DNA of 12,647 nucleotides from JAHJTW01 sp964545545 (lineage in GTDB: Bacteria > Krumholzibacteriota > Krumholzibacteriia > LZORAL124-64-63), in the NCBI GenBank assembly GCA_964545545.1, contig CAZJGK010000084.1, forward strand, positions 1 to 12,647, read 5' to 3'. Both the position numbers and the translations under genes were made by a program. Each line of letters starts with the position of its first letter. The stretch's first letter is position 1. The notes beneath the pieces were generated by a model, which worked only from the letters and a program-made list of their open reading frames with translations, made no database searches and had not been told where the DNA came from. Shown here in pieces: positions 1 through 6,940 of the stretch.

Positions 1-707
1 AAAGCTCCACCGCGGGCCGGACCCTGCGCCTGGAAATCGATTCACGGATTCTGGGGGAAAAGCGTCCGGTGCTGGTGTATTCGCCGGCCGGCTACCAGGA
101 GGCGTCCCTGCCCTGGATCGTTTTCCAGGACGGGATGGCCTATTTCGCCTGGGGCCGGGCACCCCAGCTACTCGACCTGCTCCTGGCGGAGGGGAAAATC
201 GAGCCTGCTCATCTCGTGTTCGTACCCCCCCGGGACCGGACCCGTGAGTACGCATTCAATGCGGATTTCAGGCGCTTCATCTGTGAGGAAGTGGTGCCGG
301 TGACAGCAAGGCGCGTAAGGTGGGAGGGCAGGGCAACGGCGTGGGGAGCGAGTCTCGGCGGTTTGTTGAGCGCCCAGCTGGGGTGGGAGAGGCCGGATGT
401 TTTCCAGCAGGTGGTTGCCCAGAGCGGCGCGTTCCAGTTCAGCCCGGACATGGATTTCACCTGGCCCTTCGGCGGGGATGAGGCCTTTCTGCACCAGGTG
501 CGGGAGCACTCCGGGCCCCTGCCGAATGTGCGCTGGTATCTGGAATGTGGCACCCTTGAGTGGTTGCAGGCCAGCAACCGGAATCTGCACGGCGAGCTGT
601 TGCGCCGGGGCCTGGATACACGGCTGGTGCTGAGGTCTGCGGGTCATAACTGGGTCAACTGGGGCAATGGCATGGCCTCGGGCCTGATGGCTTGTCTGGG
701 CACTTGA
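1..707 (+). CDS. Putative esterase, enterochelin-esterase (Fes) / esterase D-like, 5' partial
   Basis: The reading frame is open from the window edge (first full codon at 3), so the gene begins upstream; the GTG at 69 is internal. The visible 234 residues are the catalytic part of an alpha/beta hydrolase of the putative-esterase family, which includes Fes and IroD-type siderophore esterases and esterase D. The nucleophile elbow GASLGG puts the catalytic Ser at codon 351-353. The C-terminal GHNWVNW resembles the GHDWxxW of Fes-type enzymes and supplies His at 645-647. ECGTLEW, between them, is a plausible source of the acid residue. The N-terminal stretch VLVYSPAGY...PWIVFQDG is the typical first strand and oxyanion region of the family. 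The substrate cannot be told from sequence; no siderophore genes are visible here. It ends 77 bases before the DUF4920 gene and may or may not share its transcript. Confidence 0.8.
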   Translation, partial: SSTAGRTLRLEIDSRILGEKRPVLVYSPAGYQEASLPWIVFQDGMAYFAWGRAPQLLDLLLAEGKIEPAHLVFVPPRDRTREYAFNADFRRFICEEVVPVTARRVRWEGRATAWGASLGGLLSAQLGWERPDVFQQVVAQSGAFQFSPDMDFTWPFGGDEAFLHQVREHSGPLPNVRWYLECGTLEWLQASNRNLHGELLRRGLDTRLVLRSAGHNWVNWGNGMASGLMACLGT

Positions 708-784
708 ATCCCTCCCGTGTATCGCCTAACTTGGCCGGGGGATTTTTCCGACCTCACACGTGTTTCAACAAAGGATGACCTGTC

Positions 785-1264
785 ATGCGCAAGATCACCC
801 TGCTGCTGCTGATTACCTCGTTGCTGATGTTTTCCGGTGTCGTCTTCGCCGGCTCCGCCGATACCGTCTACGGCAAGGGGGTTGCCGCTGCCGATACGGT
901 CCTGATCAGCACCATCCTGGCCCATCCCGATACCTACGTCGGCAAGACCATCCGGGTGACCGGCACGGCCGTTGGCGTTTGCAAACACCGGGGTTGCTGG
1001 ATCGCCCTGGCCTCCGACAAGGAAGGCGAGAGCCTGCGGGTGAAGGTCAAGGATGGAGAGATCGTCTTCCCGCCGGAAATCATCGGGGAAACCGTGACGG
1101 CCGAGGGTGTATGGACCTCCAACATCATTTCCCTGCAACCTGCCGAACCCGAACTTGAGGGCACCGACGGCAAGGACAAGGCGGCCTGTGCGGCGGACGG
1201 GGATGCGGACTGCAAGACCGTGTACCAGTTGAGCGGCACAGGTGCCGTGGTCGCCGGCAAGTAG
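785..1264 (+). CDS. Secreted DUF4920-domain protein
   Basis: 159 residues. Residues 1-22 form a Sec signal peptide (MRK, hydrophobic core, then VVFA before Gly), with no lipobox Cys, so the mature protein should be periplasmic. The remainder matches my memory of DUF4920: VYGKGV near residue 28, an OB-like strand set (VGKTIRVTGTAVGVC), the signature CKHRGCW with Cys66 and Cys71, and a RVKVKDGEIVFP segment. The family has no established biochemical function; the conserved Cys pair suggests a disulfide or metal site, which is inference. A low-complexity Asp/Ala/Lys-rich tail carries a second pair, Cys135 and Cys143. The start is the ATG following AAAGGA with 9 bases of spacing. The PepSY-type membrane gene starts 8 bases after the stop, suggesting cotranscription and a joint role at the inner membrane or periplasm. 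Confidence 0.82.
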   Translation: MRKITLLLLITSLLMFSGVVFAGSADTVYGKGVAAADTVLISTILAHPDTYVGKTIRVTGTAVGVCKHRGCWIALASDKEGESLRVKVKDGEIVFPPEIIGETVTAEGVWTSNIISLQPAEPELEGTDGKDKAACAADGDADCKTVYQLSGTGAVVAGK

Positions 1265-1272
1265 GGCCGGTT

Positions 1273-1833
1273 GTGAGCAGCTTTCGCAGCGTTTGCCGTA
1301 CCCTGCACCGGGAATTCGGCTTTCTGGCCGTGGGTCTGACGCTCGTGTACGGGATCAGCGGCCTGGCGGTCAACCACGCCCACCACTGGGACGCCAGCTA
1401 CAAGCGCACCAGCGAGGACCTGCAGATGGAACCGGTGGGTATCGGCCCCACAGCGGAGATCACACCCGTGGTGCTGTCCCGGCTGCCCCTTACCCGGCCG
1501 GTTAAGAATACCTGGCGGGCCGCTCCCGATAAGCTGCAGGTGTTTGTCGAGGGGGGGCAATATGATGTGGATCTGGTCGGGGGCCGGGTTGTCCGGTCAG
1601 GATTTGCCAAGCGATCCCTGCTGTGGGATATGAATTTCATGCACCTGAATTCGGGCAAGGCTCCGTGGACGGGCATCGCCGACGCCTACGCCGGCATCCT
1701 TATCCTGCTGGCGGTGACCGGAATCTTCCTCGTCAAGGGCAGCAGGGGACTTGGCGGGCGCGGTGGGCTGCTGATGGCGTTGGGATTTCTGGTACCGGTG
1801 ATCTATGCGGCGGTCATTCGCGGCGGCCATTGA
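1273..1833 (+). CDS. Small PepSY-associated transmembrane protein (PepSY_TM-like)
   Basis: 186 residues from a GTG start, 8 bases after the DUF4920 stop. The ribosome site is weak (AGGGCCGG), so translational coupling is likely. The N-terminus (VCRTLHREFGFLAVGLTLV, then SGLAVNH) is typical of PepSY-associated TM proteins. Predicted membrane segments are about residues 15-33, 137-154 and 164-182. Between the first two lies a loop of about 100 residues carrying a PepSY-like segment (LQVFVEGGQYDVDLVGGRVV) and the motif DMNFMHLNSG. Histidines at the membrane edges (His12, His35, His37, His38, His124) are the kind of residues that bind haem in PepSY_TM and ferric-reductase-like relatives, but haem binding is an inference. 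The real partner is probably the upstream secreted protein. No signal peptide separate from TM1 is seen. A strong hairpin follows the gene. Confidence 0.75.
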   Translation: MSSFRSVCRTLHREFGFLAVGLTLVYGISGLAVNHAHHWDASYKRTSEDLQMEPVGIGPTAEITPVVLSRLPLTRPVKNTWRAAPDKLQVFVEGGQYDVDLVGGRVVRSGFAKRSLLWDMNFMHLNSGKAPWTGIADAYAGILILLAVTGIFLVKGSRGLGGRGGLLMALGFLVPVIYAAVIRGGH

Positions 1834-1838
1834 TCACC

Positions 1839-1866
1839 GGAGGCGGAAGGTTGTCCTTCCGCCTCC
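1839..1866 (+). terminator. Hairpin between convergent genes, probable terminator
   Basis: A perfect 12-bp stem (GGAGGCGGAAGG with its exact complement) closes a 4-base loop TTGT, starting 5 bases after the PepSY gene stop. A run of six T lies at 1885-1890, about 18 bases beyond the stem rather than directly after it, so classic intrinsic termination is not certain. It lies between two converging genes and could stop transcripts from either side, although the minus-strand exit has no T-run. Confidence 0.6.
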
Positions 1867-1888
1867 CGGACCCGAAGCGGAATATTTT

Positions 1889-2362
1889 TTATTCTCCGTA
1901 GGGCATGGGCGGGGCGTAACCCAGCATCCTGGCGTAAACGGCCAGGGAGCCGCGATGATGTGCCGTGTGTTCGGCGATAGCCGCCACGATGGCGGCCCGG
2001 GGTTCCCCGGCCATGATGGGACCGTCAGCAATGGGTTCCATCATCTGCTCCGCGGTCTGGTTCTGGAGGAAGTTGGACGCGTTATCCACGGCGTTGGCCA
2101 GCCAGGTCATGGCCGCAGCAAGGGATCTGACTTCACGCACGGACATTTGATGGGCGGCGAAATCCAGGTCGAAACCCTGGGGCCGGAAGCCACCCTCCAT
2201 GAACCAGTCGATGGTCTGAGCCACATGGGCCACCTGCTGGGCCACGGTGAATTGGCTGGGGGTGGGCGCGTATCCTGAGTCCTCTTCCTTGAAAACGCTA
2301 CAGGTCCGACTGAAAAACTGCAGGGCCTGCTTAATGGGTACAGCATAAGGATTAGTGGCCAT
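1889..2362 (-). CDS. DinB-family protein (DinB_2-like four-helix bundle)
   Basis: 157 residues. The fold is recognisable from the pattern of metal-binding histidines used by the DinB/YfiT superfamily: QQVAHVAQTIDW near the N-terminus and AEHTAHHRGSLAVYARMLG near the C-terminus. Such proteins are metal-dependent enzymes or stress-induced proteins of mostly unknown substrate; some act in thiol-dependent transfer reactions. The start is the ATG at 2362, preceded by AAAGGA at good spacing. A TTG 18 bases further upstream is in frame but overlaps this ribosome site and is less likely. The C-terminal MLGYAPPMPYGE is common for the family. It is transcribed divergently from the lysine genes, from a promoter that overlaps theirs. 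No functional link to lysine breakdown can be inferred beyond the shared regulatory region. Confidence 0.82.
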   Translation of the reverse strand: MATNPYAVPIKQALQFFSRTCSVFKEEDSGYAPTPSQFTVAQQVAHVAQTIDWFMEGGFRPQGFDLDFAAHQMSVREVRSLAAAMTWLANAVDNASNFLQNQTAEQMMEPIADGPIMAGEPRAAIVAAIAEHTAHHRGSLAVYARMLGYAPPMPYGE

Positions 2363-2393
2363 TGCATGTCCTTTCGACAATGGTTGCAGGACT

Positions 2394-2409
2394 CCGGAAT
2401 AGATTCCGG
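2394..2409. repeat. Inverted repeat ccggaat-ag-attccgg, possible operator or leader hairpin
   Basis: Two perfect 7-base arms are separated by two bases, 32 bases upstream of the DinB-family start. Relative to the predicted minus-strand promoter it lies in the transcribed leader; relative to the lysine-gene promoter it lies upstream of the -35 box. That position suits a dimeric regulator controlling either side. The half-site also occurs by itself inside several genes of the window, so only the paired arrangement is distinctive. Confidence 0.3.
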
Positions 2410-2427
2410 CGCGTTTCCAACCGAGGG

Positions 2428-2456
2428 ATCATACGCCGGGCAAGCCGGTTTGTCAT
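2428..2456 (-). promoter_or_regulatory. Predicted sigma70-type promoter of the DinB-family gene
   Basis: Read on the minus strand: -35 ATGACA (2456-2451), 17-base spacer, -10 TATGAT (2433-2428). Each box matches the consensus at five of six positions and the spacing is ideal. The start of transcription would fall near 2421, giving a leader of about 59 bases. Confidence 0.45.
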
Positions 2457-2477
2457 CGGTAAATGAGACTGTATCAA
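2450..2477 (+). promoter_or_regulatory. Predicted promoter of the lysine degradation genes
   Basis: -35 TTGTCA (2450-2455), 16-base spacer, -10 TATCAA (2472-2477). The -35 is a five-of-six match and the -10 a four-of-six match. Transcription would begin near 2484, leaving a leader of roughly 118 bases before the LKR start. A second TTGACT at 2498-2503 has no convincing -10 partner. The -35 box overlaps that of the divergent promoter almost completely. Confidence 0.3.
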
Positions 2478-2601
2478 GGGTGTTGGCGGGGGCAGGCTTG
2501 ACTCCTATCACGCGCCCATTTAGCTTTTCCGGACAGGTGTGCCCGGGGGTATCCAGCGGCGCGCGGATTCCGGTCCATACCACAGCAGGAAACGGTAGGT
2601 C

Positions 2602-3927
2602 ATGTCAGCAATCATCGGCATCCGTAGGGAGGATAAGAACGAGTGGGAACGTCGTGTCCCCCTGATTCCCGGCGACCTGGGTTCCCTGCAACGGGATCAG
2701 GGTATGCAGTTTCTCGTCCAGCCCTCGCCGATCCGTGTCTTCCCGGACCAGGAATACCAGGAGGCAGGGGCAATTTTGCAGGAGGACCTTTCGGACGCGG
2801 GCATCGTGCTGGCGGTCAAGGAAGTCCCCCCCGACTTTTTGGAAGAGAAAAAAACCTACCTGTTTTTCTCGCACACCATCAAGGGCCAGGCCTACAACAT
2901 GCCCCTGTTGCAACGGGTGCTGGATCTGAAGGCTACCCTCATTGATTATGAGCGCATCACCGACGAGCAGAACCGGCGGTTGATATTCTTCAGCGTCCAT
3001 GCCGGTTACGCCGGCACCATCGAGACCCTGCGCGCCTGGGGGCTGCGCATGCGGCATGAGGGTGTCGCCACGCCCCTGGCCGACATCAAGCCTGCATATG
3101 AATACCAGGACCTGGCCGATGCCATGGCCCACGTGAAGGAGATCGGCGACCGGATAGATGTCGGTGGACTGGGGGATTATGGAAAGCCCCTGATCATCGG
3201 CATAGCCGGCTACGGCAACGTGTCGCGGGGCAGTCAGGAATTACTGGAATGCCTGCCGGTCACCGAGATCCAGACCGGGGATCTGGAACAGGCTGCCGGT
3301 GCGGGGCTTGCCGACATCGGGCCCCTGGCCAAGGTTGTTTTTCACGAAGAGGACATGGTCGAACCGAGGGCCAGCGAGGCCCAGTTCGTCCTGCAGGATT
3401 ACTACCAGCATCCAGACAATTACCGGGGCGTGTTTTCCCGGCACCTGCCCCACCTGGACGTGCTGCTCAACACCATCTACTGGGAAGGGCGCTACCCCCG
3501 CCTGGTGACCCGGAAATGGGCCAAGAGCGCGTACGCGGCGGACAAGCAACCTCGTCTGCGGGTCATCGGAGACATCAGCTGTGACATCGCGGGGGGTATC
3601 GAACTGACCGTCACCGCAACCATGCCCGACGAGCCATGCTATGTGGTTGACCCCGAAAGTATGCAAATCACCCCGGGTGTCGACGGCCGGGGCCCGGTGA
3701 TCATGGCCGTGGACAACTTGCCCTGCGAACTGCCCAGGGAAGCCTCGGTCAGTTTCAGCCGGGCCTTGCGCGACATGATGCCCGATCTTGCCCAGGCTGA
3801 TTTCTCTTCGGGATTTGAAACCCTGATTTTGCCGGCTTATCTGAAGAAAGCCGTCATTGCCCACCGGGGTGAGCTGACGCCCACTTACCGGTATCTCCGG
3901 GGGTTCCTGGACAAGTCGGGCAAGTAA
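2602..3927 (+). CDS. Lysine-ketoglutarate reductase (saccharopine-forming), stand-alone LKR
   Basis: 441 residues. It catalyses reductive condensation of L-lysine and 2-oxoglutarate to saccharopine, the first step of the saccharopine route. The whole length resembles the N-terminal LKR half of animal AASS: GIRREDKNEWERRVPL at the start, FFSHTIKGQ and IDYERI near residues 90-115, a dinucleotide-binding stretch IAGYGNVSRGSQ near 200, NTIYWEGRYPRLVT near 290, GDISCDIAGGIE near 325, and AVDNLPCELPREAS near 370. The order alanine-dehydrogenase-like N-domain then Rossmann domain fits the family. The length and AASS-specific motifs argue against the shorter fungal lysine-forming LYS1. The start is the ATG at 2602; the upstream AGGAAACGG is a modest ribosome site. 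The SDH gene begins 33 bases after the stop, so substrate handover between separate subunits is likely. Cofactor preference (NADPH in most LKRs) is not determined here. Confidence 0.92.
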   Translation: MSAIIGIRREDKNEWERRVPLIPGDLGSLQRDQGMQFLVQPSPIRVFPDQEYQEAGAILQEDLSDAGIVLAVKEVPPDFLEEKKTYLFFSHTIKGQAYNMPLLQRVLDLKATLIDYERITDEQNRRLIFFSVHAGYAGTIETLRAWGLRMRHEGVATPLADIKPAYEYQDLADAMAHVKEIGDRIDVGGLGDYGKPLIIGIAGYGNVSRGSQELLECLPVTEIQTGDLEQAAGAGLADIGPLAKVVFHEEDMVEPRASEAQFVLQDYYQHPDNYRGVFSRHLPHLDVLLNTIYWEGRYPRLVTRKWAKSAYAADKQPRLRVIGDISCDIAGGIELTVTATMPDEPCYVVDPESMQITPGVDGRGPVIMAVDNLPCELPREASVSFSRALRDMMPDLAQADFSSGFETLILPAYLKKAVIAHRGELTPTYRYLRGFLDKSGK

Positions 3928-3960
3928 CGCGGTCTTTTCGCCGCGCCGAAAGGATTTTCC

Positions 3961-5292
3961 ATGCAGAAGATTTTGGTGCTGGGCGCGGGGATGGTGGCAG
4001 GCCCCTTGGTCAGGGATCTGCTGGAACACGATCTGGATGTCACCGTGACGAGCCTGGACCTGGTGGCGGCGGAGAAACTTGTGGGCGGCCATCCGCACGG
4101 CCACCCCCTGTTCCTGGATCTGGATGAAAACGATCATCTGGGAGCCCTGGTTGCCGGCTGTGACCTGGTTGTCAGTCTGTTGCCCTACATTTTCCATCCT
4201 CGCATCGCAAAACTTTGTCTGGAACACGGCAAACACCTGGTGACCGCTTCCTACGTTTCACCGGAGATGGCGGCGTTGGATGCCGAGGCGCGCGCCAAGG
4301 GTCTCTTGTTTCTGAACGAGATCGGCCTCGATCCCGGCATCGACCACATGTCGGCCATGAAGATCATTGATGCGGTGAAGGACCAGGGTGGTGAAATCCT
4401 GCATTTCCGCTCCTACTGCGGTGGTTTGCCGGCGCCCGAAGCCAACAATAATCCCTTTGGCTACAAGTTTTCCTGGGCGCCGCGGGGGGTGCTGATGGCT
4501 GGCCGCAACGCGGCCAGCTACCGCCAGGATGGCCATAGTGTGCATGTTCCGGGCGAGGGTCTGTTCCGCGACATGCACCTGCTGCAGGTGCCGGGGGCGG
4601 GGGACTTCGAGGCCTATCCCAACCGTGATTCCCTGGTGTACAAAGACATTTACGGTCTGGGTAAAAATACCCGGACCATCTTTCGGGCCACTCTGCGCAA
4701 TCTGGGCTGGTGCGACACCCTGTTCAGTTTTTGCCGTCTGGGCTTGCTGGACACCAAGCCGCGCAACGGGCGCGGCTTGACCTGCGCCGGCTACCTGGCG
4801 GCTTTGCTGGGAACCGAGGCGGATGCGGATCTGCGCCGTGCTGCCGCCGCCAAGCTGGCTATCCCGCCCGAAAGTCTGCCTCTGCACAACCTGCAGTGGC
4901 TGGGCTTGTTCTCCCAGCGTCCGGTGGATCATGCCGAAGTAGCGCCGTTGGATCTGGTAGGGGACCTCATGCTGGAAAAGCTGGTCTACGCCCCCGGGGA
5001 GCGTGACATGGTTGTGCTGTTCCACGAGTTCAAGGCCCGCTTCCCCGGATCGGAGGGTTACCGGAAGATCACCTCGACCCTCATGGCCTGCGGTGAACCG
5101 GAGGGCGATTCCGCCATGAGCCGGACGGTGTCGTTGCCCGCGGCCATTGCGTCGCGCCTGATCCTGGCCGGCCGTGTCGGCCGGCGGGGTGTGGCGCGGC
5201 CCGTTCATCCCGAGATCTACAACCCGGTTCTGGCCGAACTGGCGGAACTGGGTATCGGTTGCCGTGAAGAAATCACCCAGTTGGAAACCTGA
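3961..5292 (+). CDS. Saccharopine dehydrogenase, glutamate-forming (SDH half of AASS)
   Basis: 443 residues. It oxidatively cleaves saccharopine to L-glutamate and 2-aminoadipate 6-semialdehyde. The N-terminal Rossmann fold begins at once (ILVLGAGMVAGPLVRDLL, residues 4-21), followed by VVSLLPYIFHPRIAKLC, TASYVSPEM, and the family signature LDPGIDHMSAMKIID near residue 125. SYCGGLPAPEANNNPFGYKF with SWAPRGVLM follows, as in animal AASS and yeast LYS9. The C-terminal saccharopine-dehydrogenase domain includes YPNRDSLVYKDIYG and ends with SLPAAIASRLILAGRVGRRG. AAAGGA sits 6 bases before the ATG. The gene lies between LKR and the aldehyde dehydrogenase, with 33 and 19 bases between genes, so it is part of a three-gene operon. 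The same enzyme type can run toward lysine in fungi, but the ALDH7 neighbour argues for degradation. Confidence 0.93.
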   Translation: MQKILVLGAGMVAGPLVRDLLEHDLDVTVTSLDLVAAEKLVGGHPHGHPLFLDLDENDHLGALVAGCDLVVSLLPYIFHPRIAKLCLEHGKHLVTASYVSPEMAALDAEARAKGLLFLNEIGLDPGIDHMSAMKIIDAVKDQGGEILHFRSYCGGLPAPEANNNPFGYKFSWAPRGVLMAGRNAASYRQDGHSVHVPGEGLFRDMHLLQVPGAGDFEAYPNRDSLVYKDIYGLGKNTRTIFRATLRNLGWCDTLFSFCRLGLLDTKPRNGRGLTCAGYLAALLGTEADADLRRAAAAKLAIPPESLPLHNLQWLGLFSQRPVDHAEVAPLDLVGDLMLEKLVYAPGERDMVVLFHEFKARFPGSEGYRKITSTLMACGEPEGDSAMSRTVSLPAAIASRLILAGRVGRRGVARPVHPEIYNPVLAELAELGIGCREEITQLET

Positions 5293-5311
5293 TACAGGAG
5301 GGAAGCCCACC

Positions 5312-6874
5312 ATGGCTGCGAAAAGCAAGAGGACCCACAGCGTCGCCGGCAAGAACCAGATTTTCCGGGCCCTGGGCCTGACTTCCCGCATGAAGGGGGC
5401 CAACTGCGGCGGCGAGTGGTTCGCCGACAGCGGGGATTTCCTGAAATCCATCAACCCCACCGACGGCGGGATTTTGGCGCACATCGAGCAGGCTTCCGCC
5501 GCGGATTACCGCAAGGTCATGAAGCAGGCCAAGCAGGCGTTCACGGCCTGGCGGGCCGTACCCGCTCCCCGGCGCGGCGAAATCGTGCGGCAGGTGGGCG
5601 AGGCTCTGCGCCGCAAGAAGGACATGCTGGGCGCCCTGGTGAGCCTCGAAATGGGCAAGATTTACACCGAGGGCCTGGGCGAGGTCCAGGAGATGATCGA
5701 TATCTGTGATTTTGCCGTGGGTCTGAGCCGGAATCTCAGCGGGCCGACCCTGCAGAGTGAACGTCCCAAGCACCGCATGATGGAACAATGGCAACCCCTG
5801 GGCGTGGTGGGCGTCATCAGCGCTTTCAACTTCCCCGTGGCCGTCTGGGCCTGGAACACGTCCCTGGCCTGGGTCTGCGGGGACACCAGTCTGTGGAAGC
5901 CTTCGAGCAAGACGCCGCTGTGCGCGATCGCCTGCCAGAACATCGTGAACGAGGTGTTCCTGGCCAACGGCTTGCCCGCCGGGCTCAGTTGCGTGACCAT
6001 CGGCCGGGGCGCGACCGTGGGCGAGCTGCTCATCAACGATCACGATATTCCGCTGGTCAGCGCCACGGGTTCGACCCGCATGGGCAAACGCATCGGCGGG
6101 GTGGTCGGCGCGCGCCTGGGCCGCAGCATTCTCGAGCTGGGCGGCAACAACGCCGTGATCATCAGTGACAAGGCCGATCTGACCGGAGCCCTCGCCAGCG
6201 CATTCTTCGGCGCCGTCGGCACCGCCGGCCAGCGGTGTACCTCCACCCGGCGTTTGATCATCCACGAGAAGGTATACGCCACGTTCATCAAAAAGCTGAT
6301 TGCCAACTACCGGCGCGTGAAGATCGGTGATCCGCTGGATCCGGCTACCCTGATGGGCCCCTTGATCGACGAAGCCGCGGTTGCGGATTACGAGCATGCC
6401 CTCAAGGCAGCCAAGGAGCAGGGCGGCAAGGTCCTGTACGGCGGCAAGGTGCTCAAACCCTTCGGCGCGGCCACCTTCGTTCAGCCGACCATCATCGAGA
6501 TCGAAAACAAGGCCGAGATCGTCCAGCACGAGACCTTTGCGCCGGTGCTGTACGTCATGAAGTACAAGAAGTTCGAACAGGCCCTGAAACTGCACAACGG
6601 CGTGCCCCAGGGTTTGAGCTCCGCGGTCTACACCGACAGCGTCAGCGAGGCCGAGGCTTTCATGAGCTATCTGGGCAGCGATTGCGGCATCGCCAACGTG
6701 AACATCGGCACCAGCGGCGCCGAGATCGGCGGCGCCTTCGGCGGCGAGAAGGAGACCGGCGGCGGTCGCGAGTCCGGTTCCGACGCCTGGAAGGCCTACA
6801 TGAGGCGCCAGACCAACACCATCAACTGGGGTGGCGAGGTTCACCTGGCCCAGGGGGTGGAGTTCGAGGCGTAG
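5312..6874 (+). CDS. Alpha-aminoadipic semialdehyde dehydrogenase, ALDH7/antiquitin family
   Basis: 520 residues. It oxidises 2-aminoadipate 6-semialdehyde (in equilibrium with piperideine-6-carboxylate) to 2-aminoadipate, using NAD(P)+. Standard aldehyde dehydrogenase residues are visible: the general base Glu275 in ELGGNNAVI and the nucleophile Cys309 in GTAGQRCTSTRR. The ALDH7-specific C-terminus is clear: NVNIGTSGAEIGGAFGG, then EKETGGGRESGSDAWKAYMR, then a TNTINW and LAQGVEFE ending much like human antiquitin. N-terminally, LGLTSRMKGANCGGEW precedes the usual NAD-binding domain. The ATG at 5312 has an excellent ribosome site (AGGAGGGA at 5296-5303), so the longer in-frame opening that overlaps the SDH gene is not used. 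The 19-base gap to SDH supports one transcript. Enzymes of this family can also accept other aldehydes such as betaine aldehyde, but the neighbours fix the likely substrate. Confidence 0.93.
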   Translation: MAAKSKRTHSVAGKNQIFRALGLTSRMKGANCGGEWFADSGDFLKSINPTDGGILAHIEQASAADYRKVMKQAKQAFTAWRAVPAPRRGEIVRQVGEALRRKKDMLGALVSLEMGKIYTEGLGEVQEMIDICDFAVGLSRNLSGPTLQSERPKHRMMEQWQPLGVVGVISAFNFPVAVWAWNTSLAWVCGDTSLWKPSSKTPLCAIACQNIVNEVFLANGLPAGLSCVTIGRGATVGELLINDHDIPLVSATGSTRMGKRIGGVVGARLGRSILELGGNNAVIISDKADLTGALASAFFGAVGTAGQRCTSTRRLIIHEKVYATFIKKLIANYRRVKIGDPLDPATLMGPLIDEAAVADYEHALKAAKEQGGKVLYGGKVLKPFGAATFVQPTIIEIENKAEIVQHETFAPVLYVMKYKKFEQALKLHNGVPQGLSSAVYTDSVSEAEAFMSYLGSDCGIANVNIGTSGAEIGGAFGGEKETGGGRESGSDAWKAYMRRQTNTINWGGEVHLAQGVEFEA

Positions 6875-6877
6875 GAT

Positions 6878-6938
6878 GGCCGGCAGCGCCCGGCTTGATT
6901 CCTGCTGGCCGAAGCCGATGCGATGCATTAGCCTTCGG
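6878..6938 (+). promoter_or_regulatory. Two overlapping, mutually exclusive hairpins in the leader of the ATP-grasp gene
   Basis: The 66-base gap after the aldehyde dehydrogenase can form a 9-bp stem (6878-6886 with 6902-6910, one G-U pair, 15-base loop). Alternatively it can form a 6-bp stem (6909-6914 with 6933-6938) ending 2 bases before the ATG. The stems share 6909-6910. No clear Shine-Dalgarno sequence is present; the bases before the ATG are inside the second stem. A role in translation control is inference, and GC-rich sequence forms such pairs easily. Confidence 0.25.
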
Positions 6939-6940
6939 TC

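Noticed and set aside
2363..2380. TTG start for the DinB-family gene, six codons upstream of the chosen ATG
   Set aside because: It would place the ribosome site AAAGGA inside the coding sequence; the ATG at 2362 has that site at proper spacing.
2478..2601. Lysine riboswitch in the leader of the lysine genes
   Set aside because: The leader is about 118 bases, shorter than the usual lysine aptamer, and I see none of its conserved junction sequences.
2602..3927. Alanine dehydrogenase or lysine-forming saccharopine dehydrogenase (LYS1)
   Set aside because: These share the fold but are shorter. The IRREDKNEWERR, FFSHTIKGQ and GDISCDIAGGIE motifs and the 441-residue length match the AASS LKR domain.
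5174..5311. Longer aldehyde dehydrogenase reading frame starting inside the SDH gene
   Set aside because: The ATG at 5312 has an ideal AGGAGGGA ribosome site and begins a normal family N-terminus; the extension only reflects the overlapping SDH sequence.
5273..6928. Very long open frame of 551 codons on the minus strand, opposite the aldehyde dehydrogenase
   Set aside because: It mirrors a gene with unmistakable ALDH7 motifs. The antisense product is low-complexity (His/Gln/Gly/Ala-rich) with no recognisable domain, as expected for the shadow frame of GC-rich coding DNA.
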